64,000 nucleotides of DNA from Paenibacillus segetis (GCF_014639155.1 NZ_BMFT01000001.1:186001-250000), one strand, 5' to 3'; positions 26,559 through 35,614 are shown, counted from the first letter of the stretch. The notes: generated by a model not told the origin, from the letters alone. Numbers and translations are program-made.

Positions 26559-26697
26559 TATGAACCAGATAAGCAATATAACGCTGGTTGCGTTCGAGGG
26601 AAACAGGGGGTTTTTCTGTGAATATGCTATAAAAAAGGAGGTTTTGTTGGAATTTATAGCTTTTTGGAGTATTTTGTATGTTCATATCTGGTTCATA
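26559..26697 (+). promoter_or_regulatory. Structured 5' leader upstream of the cohesin/dockerin operon
   Basis: The predicted transcript begins almost at one arm of a perfect 13-bp inverted repeat, TATGAACCAGATA (26559-26571) and TATCTGGTTCATA (26685-26697). The repeat would close a 139-nt domain. Inside are GCTATAAA/TTTATAGC (26626-26633, 26653-26660) with an AAGGAGG sequence in its loop, and a CTGGTT (26584-26589) that can pair with the first arm instead of the distal one. Competing pairings are typical of riboswitches or attenuators. Alternatively the ACCAG/CTGG repeats are DNA operators for the divergent GntR fusion. It matches no riboswitch class I know. Confidence 0.5.
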
Positions 26698-26754
26698 ACT
26701 GTTATTCTTCAACATGAGAATTCAATGTTTGATTCGAAGAAAGGAGATGTAAGG

Positions 26755-28407
26755 ATGAAAAAAATGATGTTCGCCCTATGCCTGATCCTATTGAGTTCAT
26801 CGTTATTTACTTTCGGAAGTACGAACGTTAAGGCAGCTACGGGTTCTCAGATTACATTAAGCAGTAATTCTAATAGTGTTCGTGTTGGAGATACGGTGAA
26901 GGTGCAAGTCAATGGGGAACAGTTCACTGATCTATTCGGAGCTGAAGTGACATTAACGTACGAACCCCAAGCCTTGCAGGTGTTAGAGGTCAAAGAAGGT
27001 GACGCGTATGATGATTTTGGTGCATATGTAAATCATGTTGATATGGGCGAGCTTTACATTCCTCTAGTAAGAAAGCAATTGCTGGTCAATCAGCAATCCA
27101 CTGTTCGCTTGGTAGAAATAACGTTTAGAGCACTTAAAGAAAAAGATACAGTAGTAGAAGTGACTCGTGTTAAAGCTGTAAGTAGTGAAAGGTTGACGAA
27201 TACACAAGGATACAAAGATTTGAAAGTGCTTACATCCGATTTAGGTGCAGGGTTAACGATTAAAATTGCGAAGCAGATCGACAAGGCTCCAGATAGCGGT
27301 TCTGGCTCAGGACAGACCGGATCCAATATAGCTCCAAGTCCAAGCAAGAATATGAAACAAGAAACCGACGCTCTTTTACAGGAAAAAGATCCTTTACGTG
27401 CTGCTGGTAAGTTACAGTCCCTACTTAATGGGTTAAATTCAGAGCCAAACTCTGCGGATAAGGATGTATTGTTGAAAACCGCAGGGACAATCCTTGATGG
27501 AATTTCTCAGGTACCCGTCACCAAGGAGGGTTCAGGTACGAATGAAACCTATGTAATTACATCTGACGATGTGAATACACGAAATGCACTTATACAAGGC
27601 ATTAAAGAATCACTGTCTAAATTGAATATGAAACTTCCAGAAATCGAGCAGACCAATCTACGAGCATTTATGGGATATTCGCTGGATGGACGTGATGTAA
27701 ATAAGCTAGGCGTATATCGTCTTAACGAAGATACGGGCGCATGGGAGTATATATGGGGCGCCATTCATCAAGCACAAACCAATGAATTTACCATCGGAGT
27801 TCAGCAGGCAGGAACTTATCGCGTGATGGAATTCATTAAGAAATATGAGGATACGACGGAAATCTATGCGGAAGCTCGTTATGCGACTGAGGTGTTGACG
27901 GCGAAGCATATTTTGAATGGAACCTCGGAGTCAATATTCTCGCCTAGTAAACAAGTAACCCGTGCCGAATTCGCTTCCATGATTGTGAGAGCGCTTTTAC
28001 AGGATCAGGTTGTCACTTCGAGCGGTGGGGGAGCCACGTATTCTGACGTACGAACGAATGAATGGTATTACGGATACGTTGAAACGTTACAGCAACTTCA
28101 AATTATCAATGGCTTTGGTGACGGTACATTCAGACCTAATGATCCTGTGACTCGCGAGCAAATGGTGGTTATTGTGATGAAAGCATTGGAAAGTCTAGGG
28201 TTGGCTCCTGCTGACAATATGCAGACTACCGGCGAGCAATTTGAAGATGATCAGGCCATTAGCGGATGGGCGAAGGAATCCGTCATTAGCGCAAGAGGTA
28301 TGAATATCGTGTCGGGAACGGGTCAAAACCAGTTTGTACCGAAACAGTCGTCTAACCGAGCAGATACGGCAGTGTTTATTTGGAAAATGCTTCAGTATGC
28401 GAAATAA
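26755..28407 (+). CDS. SLH-anchored cohesin protein (cell-surface anchoring scaffoldin-like)
   Basis: 550 residues from the ATG at 26755, which has AAAGGAG upstream; the same frame extends to 26560 but begins at or before the transcription start. Signal peptide 1-27, cohesin domain about 31-171 (beginning SQITLSSNSNSVRVGDTVKV), a Ser/Gly linker to about 200, a middle domain with helical and beta parts (200-362), then three SLH domains (368-416, 428-479, 494-549). The SLH triplet should bind secondary wall polymer and leave the cohesin exposed to capture dockerin proteins. The next two genes encode dockerin proteins. It is first gene of a three-gene operon. Confidence 0.9.
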   Translation: MKKMMFALCLILLSSSLFTFGSTNVKAATGSQITLSSNSNSVRVGDTVKVQVNGEQFTDLFGAEVTLTYEPQALQVLEVKEGDAYDDFGAYVNHVDMGELYIPLVRKQLLVNQQSTVRLVEITFRALKEKDTVVEVTRVKAVSSERLTNTQGYKDLKVLTSDLGAGLTIKIAKQIDKAPDSGSGSGQTGSNIAPSPSKNMKQETDALLQEKDPLRAAGKLQSLLNGLNSEPNSADKDVLLKTAGTILDGISQVPVTKEGSGTNETYVITSDDVNTRNALIQGIKESLSKLNMKLPEIEQTNLRAFMGYSLDGRDVNKLGVYRLNEDTGAWEYIWGAIHQAQTNEFTIGVQQAGTYRVMEFIKKYEDTTEIYAEARYATEVLTAKHILNGTSESIFSPSKQVTRAEFASMIVRALLQDQVVTSSGGGATYSDVRTNEWYYGYVETLQQLQIINGFGDGTFRPNDPVTREQMVVIVMKALESLGLAPADNMQTTGEQFEDDQAISGWAKESVISARGMNIVSGTGQNQFVPKQSSNRADTAVFIWKMLQYAK

Positions 28408-28422
28408 GGAGGAGAAATACTT

Positions 28423-29856
28423 ATGCTAAACTCCAAATTAAAGAAGACTTGGAGAGTTGGAGGGATCGCAGCATTAGCGTTATTGATGGTACTGCAAACA
28501 CTGGTGTTCGTTCCTGGTCCAGTCCAAGCTTCTACGACTAACATAGAAGACATGGTTGTTGATGAACAGATAGGAGACTCGGCTACCATTCCGAATGAAG
28601 AACCAAATACCAATCCGGATGACGAATCGGTTGACGATCCAAATGAAGAGTCTGCTGTTGAAGAACCGACTTTGGAGGAAGAGGAGACAGACCAGCTTGA
28701 GGGTGCTACGGATCCGGAGGTCACGGTTACTCAAACGGTCTATCGTAATGAACCACTCTTTAATCATGACTTTGAGATGGGAGCGGGCAGTACGGTTCCA
28801 GGGTGGAGTATGTTTTTTACTGCAAATGACAGCACTTCATATGAAGTAACCCAGGATGTACGTTATTATGGCAACTCCAGTCTTAAGCTGGTGGATAAGT
28901 CCAATACATTACCAATCTATTTGCAAAGTGATCAACGTACAGTAACGCCAGGCTATGAGTATAATGGCTCGGCGATGATGTATATTGCCCCGAATGCTGG
29001 GAACGCAGCAGGAGCGAGCTTGGTGCTTCGTTTCTATGATGAGACAGGTAAACAGGTAAATACAGATAAGGATGGAGCCAATATCGTTCATTTAAGAACC
29101 GTTGGGTCCTGGACACGAGTAACTGTCACGGGTACTGCTCCAGCTAATGCAGTATACGCAAGAATGGCGGCATCCATCTCTAACTATTTTACGGCTGAAT
29201 CAGGCGCATTCTATGATGACTTTACTTTGACTTCACCTCAAGAGGGTGCAGCACCAGGCACACTGCATCTACAAATGCCTTCGGGTATTCTAGCAAACCA
29301 ACAGTTAGAAGCAAAAGTCTTACTGAGCCGTGGGATGAATGTTCAGGCGGTTCAAGGTAGCTTGGCTTATGACCCATCGGTTCTAGAGGTTATCAATGCA
29401 GTTGTAGCAGATGAGTTCAATACAGGTGGAGCTGCAACACTGGATATGAGCAATGATGCAGGCGTTCTTAAATTTGAGGTATCCAAACCAGAGGGTTCTG
29501 TTGTTAATGATGATAAGCAAGTATTGAATGTTACATTTAGGGTATTAAGTGAAGCGCCGCAAGTGGATGTTACACTGCTAGAAAGCTCTGGCGTACAGGA
29601 TGTAGATGCAGTTGAGAACAATAAGATGTATATCGGTGCAGCAGATGAGAGATCAAGCACTTATATTCGTAGAGCATCTCTTGATGTAAATGGTGATGGT
29701 AAGGTCGATCTTTTTGATGTAATGGTTGTAGCGAAGCTAGTGGATCGCATGGTGACCAATGATAACTGGATGTATGATTTAAATAATGACGGCAGAATTG
29801 ATCAAGCGGATGTCGTAGCACTGACCGATGCGATCCTGTCGAAATTGCTGAATTAG
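28423..29856 (+). CDS. Secreted CBM-like / cohesin / dockerin protein
   Basis: 477 residues: signal peptide 1-37, a very acidic Glu/Asp/Pro-rich linker (40-100), a CBM4/9-like jelly-roll (about 108-272), a cohesin (about 279-405) and a C-terminal type I-like dockerin (417-477). The two calcium loops start at Asp421 (DVNGDGKVDLFD) and Asp452 (DLNNDGRIDQAD) and have all expected ligands. No catalytic domain is present. It can in principle dock on a cohesin and offer its own cohesin to another dockerin, as an adaptor or chain link. RBS AAGGAGGAG; 15 bp after the SLH-cohesin gene. Confidence 0.9.
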   Translation: MLNSKLKKTWRVGGIAALALLMVLQTLVFVPGPVQASTTNIEDMVVDEQIGDSATIPNEEPNTNPDDESVDDPNEESAVEEPTLEEEETDQLEGATDPEVTVTQTVYRNEPLFNHDFEMGAGSTVPGWSMFFTANDSTSYEVTQDVRYYGNSSLKLVDKSNTLPIYLQSDQRTVTPGYEYNGSAMMYIAPNAGNAAGASLVLRFYDETGKQVNTDKDGANIVHLRTVGSWTRVTVTGTAPANAVYARMAASISNYFTAESGAFYDDFTLTSPQEGAAPGTLHLQMPSGILANQQLEAKVLLSRGMNVQAVQGSLAYDPSVLEVINAVVADEFNTGGAATLDMSNDAGVLKFEVSKPEGSVVNDDKQVLNVTFRVLSEAPQVDVTLLESSGVQDVDAVENNKMYIGAADERSSTYIRRASLDVNGDGKVDLFDVMVVAKLVDRMVTNDNWMYDLNNDGRIDQADVVALTDAILSKLLN

Positions 29857-29876
29857 AACGAAGGAGGGTACGCTCT

Positions 29877-32800
29877 ATGATACTACGCGGTATGAGAAAT
29901 CGTTCGCTGACTTTATTACTTATCTTCTCGCTGGGGCTGAGCTTGCTATTGCCGGTAGGGGCGCAGGCAGCTTCGGAGCAAGCTAGTCCATTGTCCAAAA
30001 CAAAGTATGGTACACCTGTTGACCTTGGATATCCGATTCGTTCGACATCGATCAATGATGGAGTGATGGGCACTGAAGATGGAAGGGATGTTCTCTACAC
30101 GACAGCATCGACAACTCCGTCAGTGTTTAATGTTATTGACGTGAAGAATAATGAGCTAATTCGATATTTCGAGCTTAAGGGTGTAGCTCAATCGTGGAGA
30201 CATATCATTGCACCGGATGGAACTGTCTATATTGGTGCAATTACATCATCGAATACAGGAGAGCTGTGGAGCTACTCACCTGTTACCAAAACGGTCCAGA
30301 AGTTGAAGGGGATTGGAAGTGAAAAGTCGGTATGGTCCATGACGACCGATCCAGCGGGGAACGTGTATATTGGTACCTATGACAATGGTAAGTTGTATAG
30401 ATATAATCCGAAGACAACAGAATTAAAGGATTATGGAACCGTGCTAGCTGGTCGCAATTATATTCGCTCGATGGCATATGACGATGGATATATCTATGCT
30501 GGGATGGGACTTCCGTTCGATGTTGTTAAGGTAAACGTAGAAACTGGTGTTAAGGAAGTCATTTCTGCTGAGGTACCAGGAATTCTAGGTGTCGCTCATG
30601 AAAAGATGGAGTTTGCCTATGATATGGCTGTAGTGGATAAGTATCTATTCGTCAAAGCAAGCGGGGAAGTAGGCTTGACGATGGTGATTTACAATCTAGA
30701 TGAACAGAAGTGGGAACACAAATATATAGGTGTTGACCCCGTGAGCCAAAGGGGAGTGATGAGCTACAACCAGATCCCTGTTGCAGATGGCAAGGCGTAT
30801 ATTCCTGCTCACGGAGGAATTGTGGAAGTTGATTTAACAACTCTAGATACGAGAAATACAGGGATTAGCTTTGGAACATCGCTACGGGGAGCAGCTTGGG
30901 TTGATATGGGGATTCCTGAATTAACTCCAGATCGTACGATCGTAACGATTCAAGCTAACGGTAAATTATCAGCCCTTGATGTGAAGAATGGTATACGTAA
31001 GGATTTGCCTGGCGTTGTTGCTAAAGGCGGACCGATTCCTATTCACAATATGGAGCGTGGGACGGATGGACGTCTCTATATGACGGCTTATCCAGGTGGA
31101 GTTGGTGGCGTATTTGACCCAACAACGAATGAGTCAACTAACTTCTTGATCGGGCAAGCGGAAGGTATCGTATCTGTTGGTAATAAGGTTTATTACGGAG
31201 TGTATCCAGGCGGTCACATCTATGAGGTAGACATTACCGGCGGGAAATTGACTGAACCTAAGGAGATATTCCAAATCGGATCAGGTCAAGACAGACCTTA
31301 TAAGATGGAATATGCCGACGGTAAGTTGATTATTGGTACAATCCCGGACTATGGTGAACTAGGCGGGGCACTGACGATCTATGATTTGGCTACTGGAGAT
31401 AAGCAGGTTTATCGCGATATTATTAAAGATCATAGTATCGTTGGCCTTGCTTATAAGGATGGCAAGATTTATGGTTCAACAACTAAATATGGCGGTTCAA
31501 ACACAACGCCACCAACGAATAACCCAGAGGTTTTTGTATGGGATATAGCGCAGAAAAAAATGACGATGCATACTCAGCTAACAGCACTGACAGGGCTTGG
31601 TACACATCGTATGATTAGTGGCTTAACATTTGGTGAAGACGGTTTGCTATATGGTGGTGTCGACGGAATTCTCTTCGCTTTGAGCCCAGATGATCTCTCT
31701 ATCGTTAAGCAGAAAAATATCTATTCTGATGTAAAAGATTACGGGATGTGGCGTCCTTATTACTCCCGTTGGGGTGAGGACGGTCTCCTCTATATCGGAC
31801 TTGCGAATCGGATGACGGTTGTGGATACAGCAACGATGGAGCATCGTTCGCTTACGCCAAGCAATTTTGAAATGAAGTTCATGACACTTGCAAAGGACGC
31901 TGAAGGGCATGAACAAATTTACTATACAGATGACACAAAATTGATGATGATTCCTATATCCGAATCTACTAGCACCAAGACGTCAGTGAGAAATGGATGC
32001 TTTGAAGAGCCGCTAAATGCGGATGGATCTATTCCAGGCTGGAGCAATGCTTACACGACTACAGTGACTGAGTTTAGTCTTTCGAGTGAGCAAAGTTACT
32101 GCGGAGAACCGGGTCAGAGCCTAAAGGTCATCGACACAGCACAAGGCAGCCCGGGAACCGGTAGCTATCTAAGTGATCCTATTCCGGTTGTTCGTAGTGG
32201 CGAATATACAGCATCTGCGAAGCTCTATATTGAGCAAGGACTTATAGAAGGAACAAGAACAGATGATTCAGGCATTATATTATATTTCTATGATAAATCC
32301 GGTACTCGGATCAGCACGGCAGCGGGTACGGTGATCAAAGGTATGCCGCAAAAAGAATGGGTTGATATCTCAGCAACTGGAGTTGCTCCTGAGCAAGCAG
32401 CATTTGCGCGGATTGCCATGTATTCATCAGCTTGGAATATGATGATTGGATACTATGATCATGTAACCTTTGAGGGACAATCACCAGGTACTCTGCAATT
32501 GAAAGGCGCTGGTGAAATATCTGCTCGGGATTCATTTGACGTAACATTACAGGCTAAAGACGTTACTGATCTGTATGCTGTGCAAGCGTCGCTGGAATTT
32601 GATCCGGCTCTGTTTGAAATAGTTGACGTTCAGATGGCTAATGGATTCGGTTCTCGATCTACTGCTTATTTAGGCTGGAAACAAGATAGCGTGAATGGCA
32701 GAATCAACATCATCGCAACTCAACTTGGCGATCAAGCGCTGGGTGGCAGTATGGACATAGCGACTATCACCCTTAAGTCGAAGCAGGCTGCAGAACAGGC

Positions 32801-33080
32801 AAATATAGTACTTTCTAAGCAGTCATTATTTGCTGACAAGAATGCCGACGTAACCAAGCTGTCTTATATGCTGTCTGAAGATGTAATTCTTGATGTTCAG
32901 TACTCTTTCGATGTTGAAGATTTCAACAAAGACCATCAGGTGAACGTTCAAGATATCACGCTTATAGGGAAGCAATTAGGGAAGGCGTTAGACGAAAGTA
33001 ATATGATGATGGATCTGAATGGTGATGGGGTCATTGATATTAGTGATATTTCACTGGTTGTATTGAAAACATTGGAATAG
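29877..33080 (+). CDS. Secreted beta-propeller / CBM-like / cohesin / dockerin protein
   Basis: 1067 residues: signal peptide 1-32; a long repetitive beta-propeller region (about 45-695) with recurring motifs such as VYIGTYDNGKLYRYNP and VYYGVYPGGHIYEVD, enough for one or two propellers; a CBM4/9-like domain (706-868); a cohesin (870-1005); and a dockerin (about 1012-1067). The calcium loops start at Asp1015 (DFNKDHQVNVQD, less canonical) and Asp1046 (DLNGDGVIDISD). The CBM-cohesin-dockerin tail repeats the architecture of the previous protein. The propeller may bind glycan, protein or act as a lyase-like fold; no catalytic residues can be assigned. RBS AAGGAGGG; a terminator follows. Confidence 0.88.
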   Translation: MILRGMRNRSLTLLLIFSLGLSLLLPVGAQAASEQASPLSKTKYGTPVDLGYPIRSTSINDGVMGTEDGRDVLYTTASTTPSVFNVIDVKNNELIRYFELKGVAQSWRHIIAPDGTVYIGAITSSNTGELWSYSPVTKTVQKLKGIGSEKSVWSMTTDPAGNVYIGTYDNGKLYRYNPKTTELKDYGTVLAGRNYIRSMAYDDGYIYAGMGLPFDVVKVNVETGVKEVISAEVPGILGVAHEKMEFAYDMAVVDKYLFVKASGEVGLTMVIYNLDEQKWEHKYIGVDPVSQRGVMSYNQIPVADGKAYIPAHGGIVEVDLTTLDTRNTGISFGTSLRGAAWVDMGIPELTPDRTIVTIQANGKLSALDVKNGIRKDLPGVVAKGGPIPIHNMERGTDGRLYMTAYPGGVGGVFDPTTNESTNFLIGQAEGIVSVGNKVYYGVYPGGHIYEVDITGGKLTEPKEIFQIGSGQDRPYKMEYADGKLIIGTIPDYGELGGALTIYDLATGDKQVYRDIIKDHSIVGLAYKDGKIYGSTTKYGGSNTTPPTNNPEVFVWDIAQKKMTMHTQLTALTGLGTHRMISGLTFGEDGLLYGGVDGILFALSPDDLSIVKQKNIYSDVKDYGMWRPYYSRWGEDGLLYIGLANRMTVVDTATMEHRSLTPSNFEMKFMTLAKDAEGHEQIYYTDDTKLMMIPISESTSTKTSVRNGCFEEPLNADGSIPGWSNAYTTTVTEFSLSSEQSYCGEPGQSLKVIDTAQGSPGTGSYLSDPIPVVRSGEYTASAKLYIEQGLIEGTRTDDSGIILYFYDKSGTRISTAAGTVIKGMPQKEWVDISATGVAPEQAAFARIAMYSSAWNMMIGYYDHVTFEGQSPGTLQLKGAGEISARDSFDVTLQAKDVTDLYAVQASLEFDPALFEIVDVQMANGFGSRSTAYLGWKQDSVNGRINIIATQLGDQALGGSMDIATITLKSKQAAEQANIVLSKQSLFADKNADVTKLSYMLSEDVILDVQYSFDVEDFNKDHQVNVQDITLIGKQLGKALDESNMMMDLNGDGVIDISDISLVVLKTLE

Positions 33081-33112
33081 ATGTAAGCGAAAAATAAATT
33101 GAAAATTAAAAA

Positions 33113-33150
33113 AAGGCGGTGCAGGCGCTGGTCCTGTACCGCCTTCTTTG
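33113..33150. terminator. Bidirectional terminator between propeller gene and MerR gene
   Basis: A 13-bp stem (AAGGCGGTGCAGG with CCTGTACCGCCTT, one G-U pair) with a 7-nt loop; A-rich before and T-rich after. Confidence 0.85.
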
Positions 33151-33155
33151 ATTAT

Positions 33156-33563
33156 TTAGTGTACTTTTTCCGGGCATGCCGATTCTAGATTGTGGGAAGT
33201 ATACTCTTCGTATTGTGCAGAGAAATGTTCAATCTTATGAGTAACTTTCTGTAAGTGTTTTTGCATTTCTGTAATTTGTATTTCAACGTTTTTTTTATGC
33301 TCTATCAGCAGAGTACACCGTTGTTTTAGTGTTTCATCGCCTTGCGTGCTAAGCTCCACAAAATCTTTAATCTGCTTGATAGACATTCCGGTGTTCTTGA
33401 GACAGCAAATTAACCCGATCCACTCCAAATCGTCTTCAGAGTAACGGCGGATGCCACTTTTACTCCGGGTTACACAAGGTAACAGTCCCTCTTTTTCATA
33501 GTAGCGTAATACATGCGCCTTTAAATTTGTTTTTTCTGATATTTGTTTAATAGAGTAATCCAT
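33156..33563 (-). CDS. MerR-family regulator (AdhR/NmlR-like)
   Basis: 135 residues with the MerR helix-turn-helix (YSIKQISEKTNLKAHVLRYYEKEGLLP) and a long dimerisation helix but no ligand domain, like AdhR-type aldehyde sensors. One Cys lies near the C-terminus (SACPEK) and others in the CC pair near residue 54. It is divergent from two aldo/keto reductase genes, and a promoter with a 19-bp spacer and palindrome lies between. It probably activates the reductases in response to aldehydes or electrophiles; the signal is inferred from family and neighbours. Confidence 0.9.
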   Translation of the reverse strand: MDYSIKQISEKTNLKAHVLRYYEKEGLLPCVTRSKSGIRRYSEDDLEWIGLICCLKNTGMSIKQIKDFVELSTQGDETLKQRCTLLIEHKKNVEIQITEMQKHLQKVTHKIEHFSAQYEEYTSHNLESACPEKVH

Positions 33564-33596
33564 AATAATTACACCTCTAAACTTTTATTTTTATTA

Positions 33597-33627
33597 TTGA
33601 CTTCATGTTAACGTTAAGGTTTAAAAT
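33597..33627 (+). promoter_or_regulatory. MerR-activated promoter of the aldo/keto reductase genes
   Basis: TTGACT, a 19-bp spacer and TAAAAT. The spacer contains the perfect palindrome TTAACGTTAA (33608-33617), the expected place for a MerR operator. Confidence 0.7.
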
Positions 33628-33682
33628 TTGATTATACTTTGTAATAGTATGTTCTATCAAGATTTCTAAGGAGGAGACGCTA

Positions 33683-34534
33683 ATGAATTCATTAAAAGAT
33701 TGCTATCAATTAACTAATGGAGTTCAAATACCCTGTATAGGTTTTGGCACTTGGCAGACACCGAATGGAGAAACCGCTGTGACTGCTGTGCAAGAAGCGA
33801 TTAGGTTGGGGTATCGCCACATAGATACGGCATCGGGTTATGGCAATGAGGAAAGTGTTGGTATTGCGGTGAAACAAAGCGGCATCCCACGGGAAGAGCT
33901 CTTCATCACCAGTAAGCTACATAATCCTGATCATGGTTACGAGAACACAATGAAGGCATTTGAACAAACGCTGAAGAATCTGGATATGGACTACCTTGAT
34001 CTCTATTTGATTCATTGGCCAAATCCGATTAAATATCGAGACTCTTGGCAGGAAGCAAATGCGGGTTCATGGAAAGCATTTGAAGAATTATATGCCGCTG
34101 GACGTATTCGTTCCATTGGGATCAGTAATTTTCATCCTCGTCATATCGATGAGCTTATGAAAACGGCAACGATTACACCTATGGTCAATCAGATCCGGCT
34201 TTGTCCAGGTGATACTCAGGATGAGGTGGTAGACTACTGTAAAGCTCGGAATATTGTATTGGAGGCATACAGTCCGCTGGGAACGGGGTCGGTCTTTGAT
34301 GTACAGGAAATGCAGGATATCGCACAGAAGTATGGCAAAACTATAGCACAGATCTGTATTCGCTGGAGCTTGCAAATGGGCTTCTTACCGTTGCCTAAAT
34401 CTGTGACGGAGTCCCGGATCAAAGAAAATGCCGAAGTGTTCGATTTCGAGCTTTCTGCACAGGATGTTCAGATTATTGCAGATCTGAAGGGTTGCTGTGG
34501 GTACTCTCTGAATCCTGATTTGGCTACATTCTAA
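33683..34534 (+). CDS. Aldo/keto reductase (AKR, 2,5-diketo-D-gluconate reductase-like)
   Basis: 283 residues with the complete AKR tetrad: Asp48, Tyr53, Lys78 and His111. A cytoplasmic NADPH-dependent TIM barrel that reduces aldehydes and ketones. AAGGAGGAG precedes the ATG. It is first downstream of the MerR-type promoter and 64 bp before a second AKR of a different subfamily. A role in aldehyde detoxification is likely; the exact substrate is not visible. Confidence 0.93.
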   Translation: MNSLKDCYQLTNGVQIPCIGFGTWQTPNGETAVTAVQEAIRLGYRHIDTASGYGNEESVGIAVKQSGIPREELFITSKLHNPDHGYENTMKAFEQTLKNLDMDYLDLYLIHWPNPIKYRDSWQEANAGSWKAFEELYAAGRIRSIGISNFHPRHIDELMKTATITPMVNQIRLCPGDTQDEVVDYCKARNIVLEAYSPLGTGSVFDVQEMQDIAQKYGKTIAQICIRWSLQMGFLPLPKSVTESRIKENAEVFDFELSAQDVQIIADLKGCCGYSLNPDLATF

Positions 34535-34598
34535 GCAAGGATCGATCGTTTAATTAAAGGCTTGCCTACACAAATGATAAAAAGGAGAAATGGTAATC

Positions 34599-35516
34599 AT
34601 GAGAACAATTGAATTGGGAACATCAAATCTGCAAGTACCTGTCATTGCAGTTGGATGCATGCGGATCAACAACTTAAGTAAAACCGATGCGGAGCGTTTT
34701 GTTCAGACTGCGCTAGATGAAGGCGCTAATTTCTTTGATCATGCGGATATTTATGGCGCAGGTGAGTGTGAACAAATATTTGCGGAAGCGGTTCACATGA
34801 ATGCTTCTGTGCGGGAAAAGATGATTTTGCAATCCAAATGCGGGATTAGAAGAGGAATGTTCGACTTTTCCAAGGAGCACATCTTAGAATCCGTGGATGG
34901 CATTTTGGATCGCCTGAACACAGATTATTTGGATGTACTGCTATTGCACCGCCCGGATGCATTGGTTGAGCCCGATGAGGTAGCCGAAGCATTCGACAGA
35001 CTTCATAGCAGTGGAAAAGTCCGCCATTTCGGCGTTTCGAATCAGAATCCTATGCAGATCCAATTGCTGAAAAAATCGGTGAAGCAGCCACTCGTGGCAA
35101 ATCAATTGCAGCTTAGCATCACCAATACCACCATGATTGACGCAGGCATCCATGTGAATATGCTCGATGACGCGGCTGTTAATCGTGATGGCAGCATTTT
35201 AGATTTCTGCCGTTTGAACGATATCACAATACAGCCTTGGTCTCCTTTCCAGTATGGATTTTTTGAAGGAGTATTCCTGGACAATGACAAATTCCCGGAA
35301 CTGAATGCAAAAATTAATGAGATTGCTGGTAAATATGGAGTGACTAATACTACGATTGCGATTGCGTGGATTCTCCGTCATCCGGCACAAATGCAACCTG
35401 TAACTGGAACAACGAATGTGGATCGTCTGAAGGATTGCATCAAGGCATCGGAAATCCGCCTGACCCGTGAGGAATGGTACGAGATTTATCGTGCGGCAGG
35501 GAATATATTGCCTTAA
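34599..35516 (+). CDS. Aldo/keto reductase (YdhF-like subfamily)
   Basis: 305 residues when started at MRTIELG (34599); an in-frame ATG three codons earlier sits too close to GGAG. The tetrad is complete: Asp47, Tyr52, Lys80, His117. The sequence belongs to the YdhF-like branch rather than the branch of the preceding gene. It probably forms an operon with it under MerR control. A long-stem terminator follows. Substrate unknown. Confidence 0.92.
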   Translation: MRTIELGTSNLQVPVIAVGCMRINNLSKTDAERFVQTALDEGANFFDHADIYGAGECEQIFAEAVHMNASVREKMILQSKCGIRRGMFDFSKEHILESVDGILDRLNTDYLDVLLLHRPDALVEPDEVAEAFDRLHSSGKVRHFGVSNQNPMQIQLLKKSVKQPLVANQLQLSITNTTMIDAGIHVNMLDDAAVNRDGSILDFCRLNDITIQPWSPFQYGFFEGVFLDNDKFPELNAKINEIAGKYGVTNTTIAIAWILRHPAQMQPVTGTTNVDRLKDCIKASEIRLTREEWYEIYRAAGNILP

Positions 35517-35566
35517 GGAAATACGGAATATATATTTGTAACAAAACAGGTCTTTATGGTCCTAAT

Positions 35567-35614
35567 AATAAGGATATCCTCTACCGAATGAATTCTGTAG
35601 GGGATATCCTTATT
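35567..35614 (+). terminator. Terminator after the reductase operon
   Basis: An 18-bp stem (AATAAGGATATCC plus CTAC, paired with GTAG plus GGATATCCTTATT) with one wobble and a 12-nt loop. The T run is short. Confidence 0.75.

Noticed and set aside
26559-26697. Cyclic di-GMP riboswitch, suggested by two GGDEF genes in the window
   Set aside because: I do not see the conserved core sequences of class I or class II cyclic di-GMP riboswitches.
26560-26754. N-terminal extension of the SLH-cohesin protein from 26560
   Set aside because: The predicted transcript starts near 26561, and the ATG at 26755 has a strong RBS followed by a proper signal peptide.
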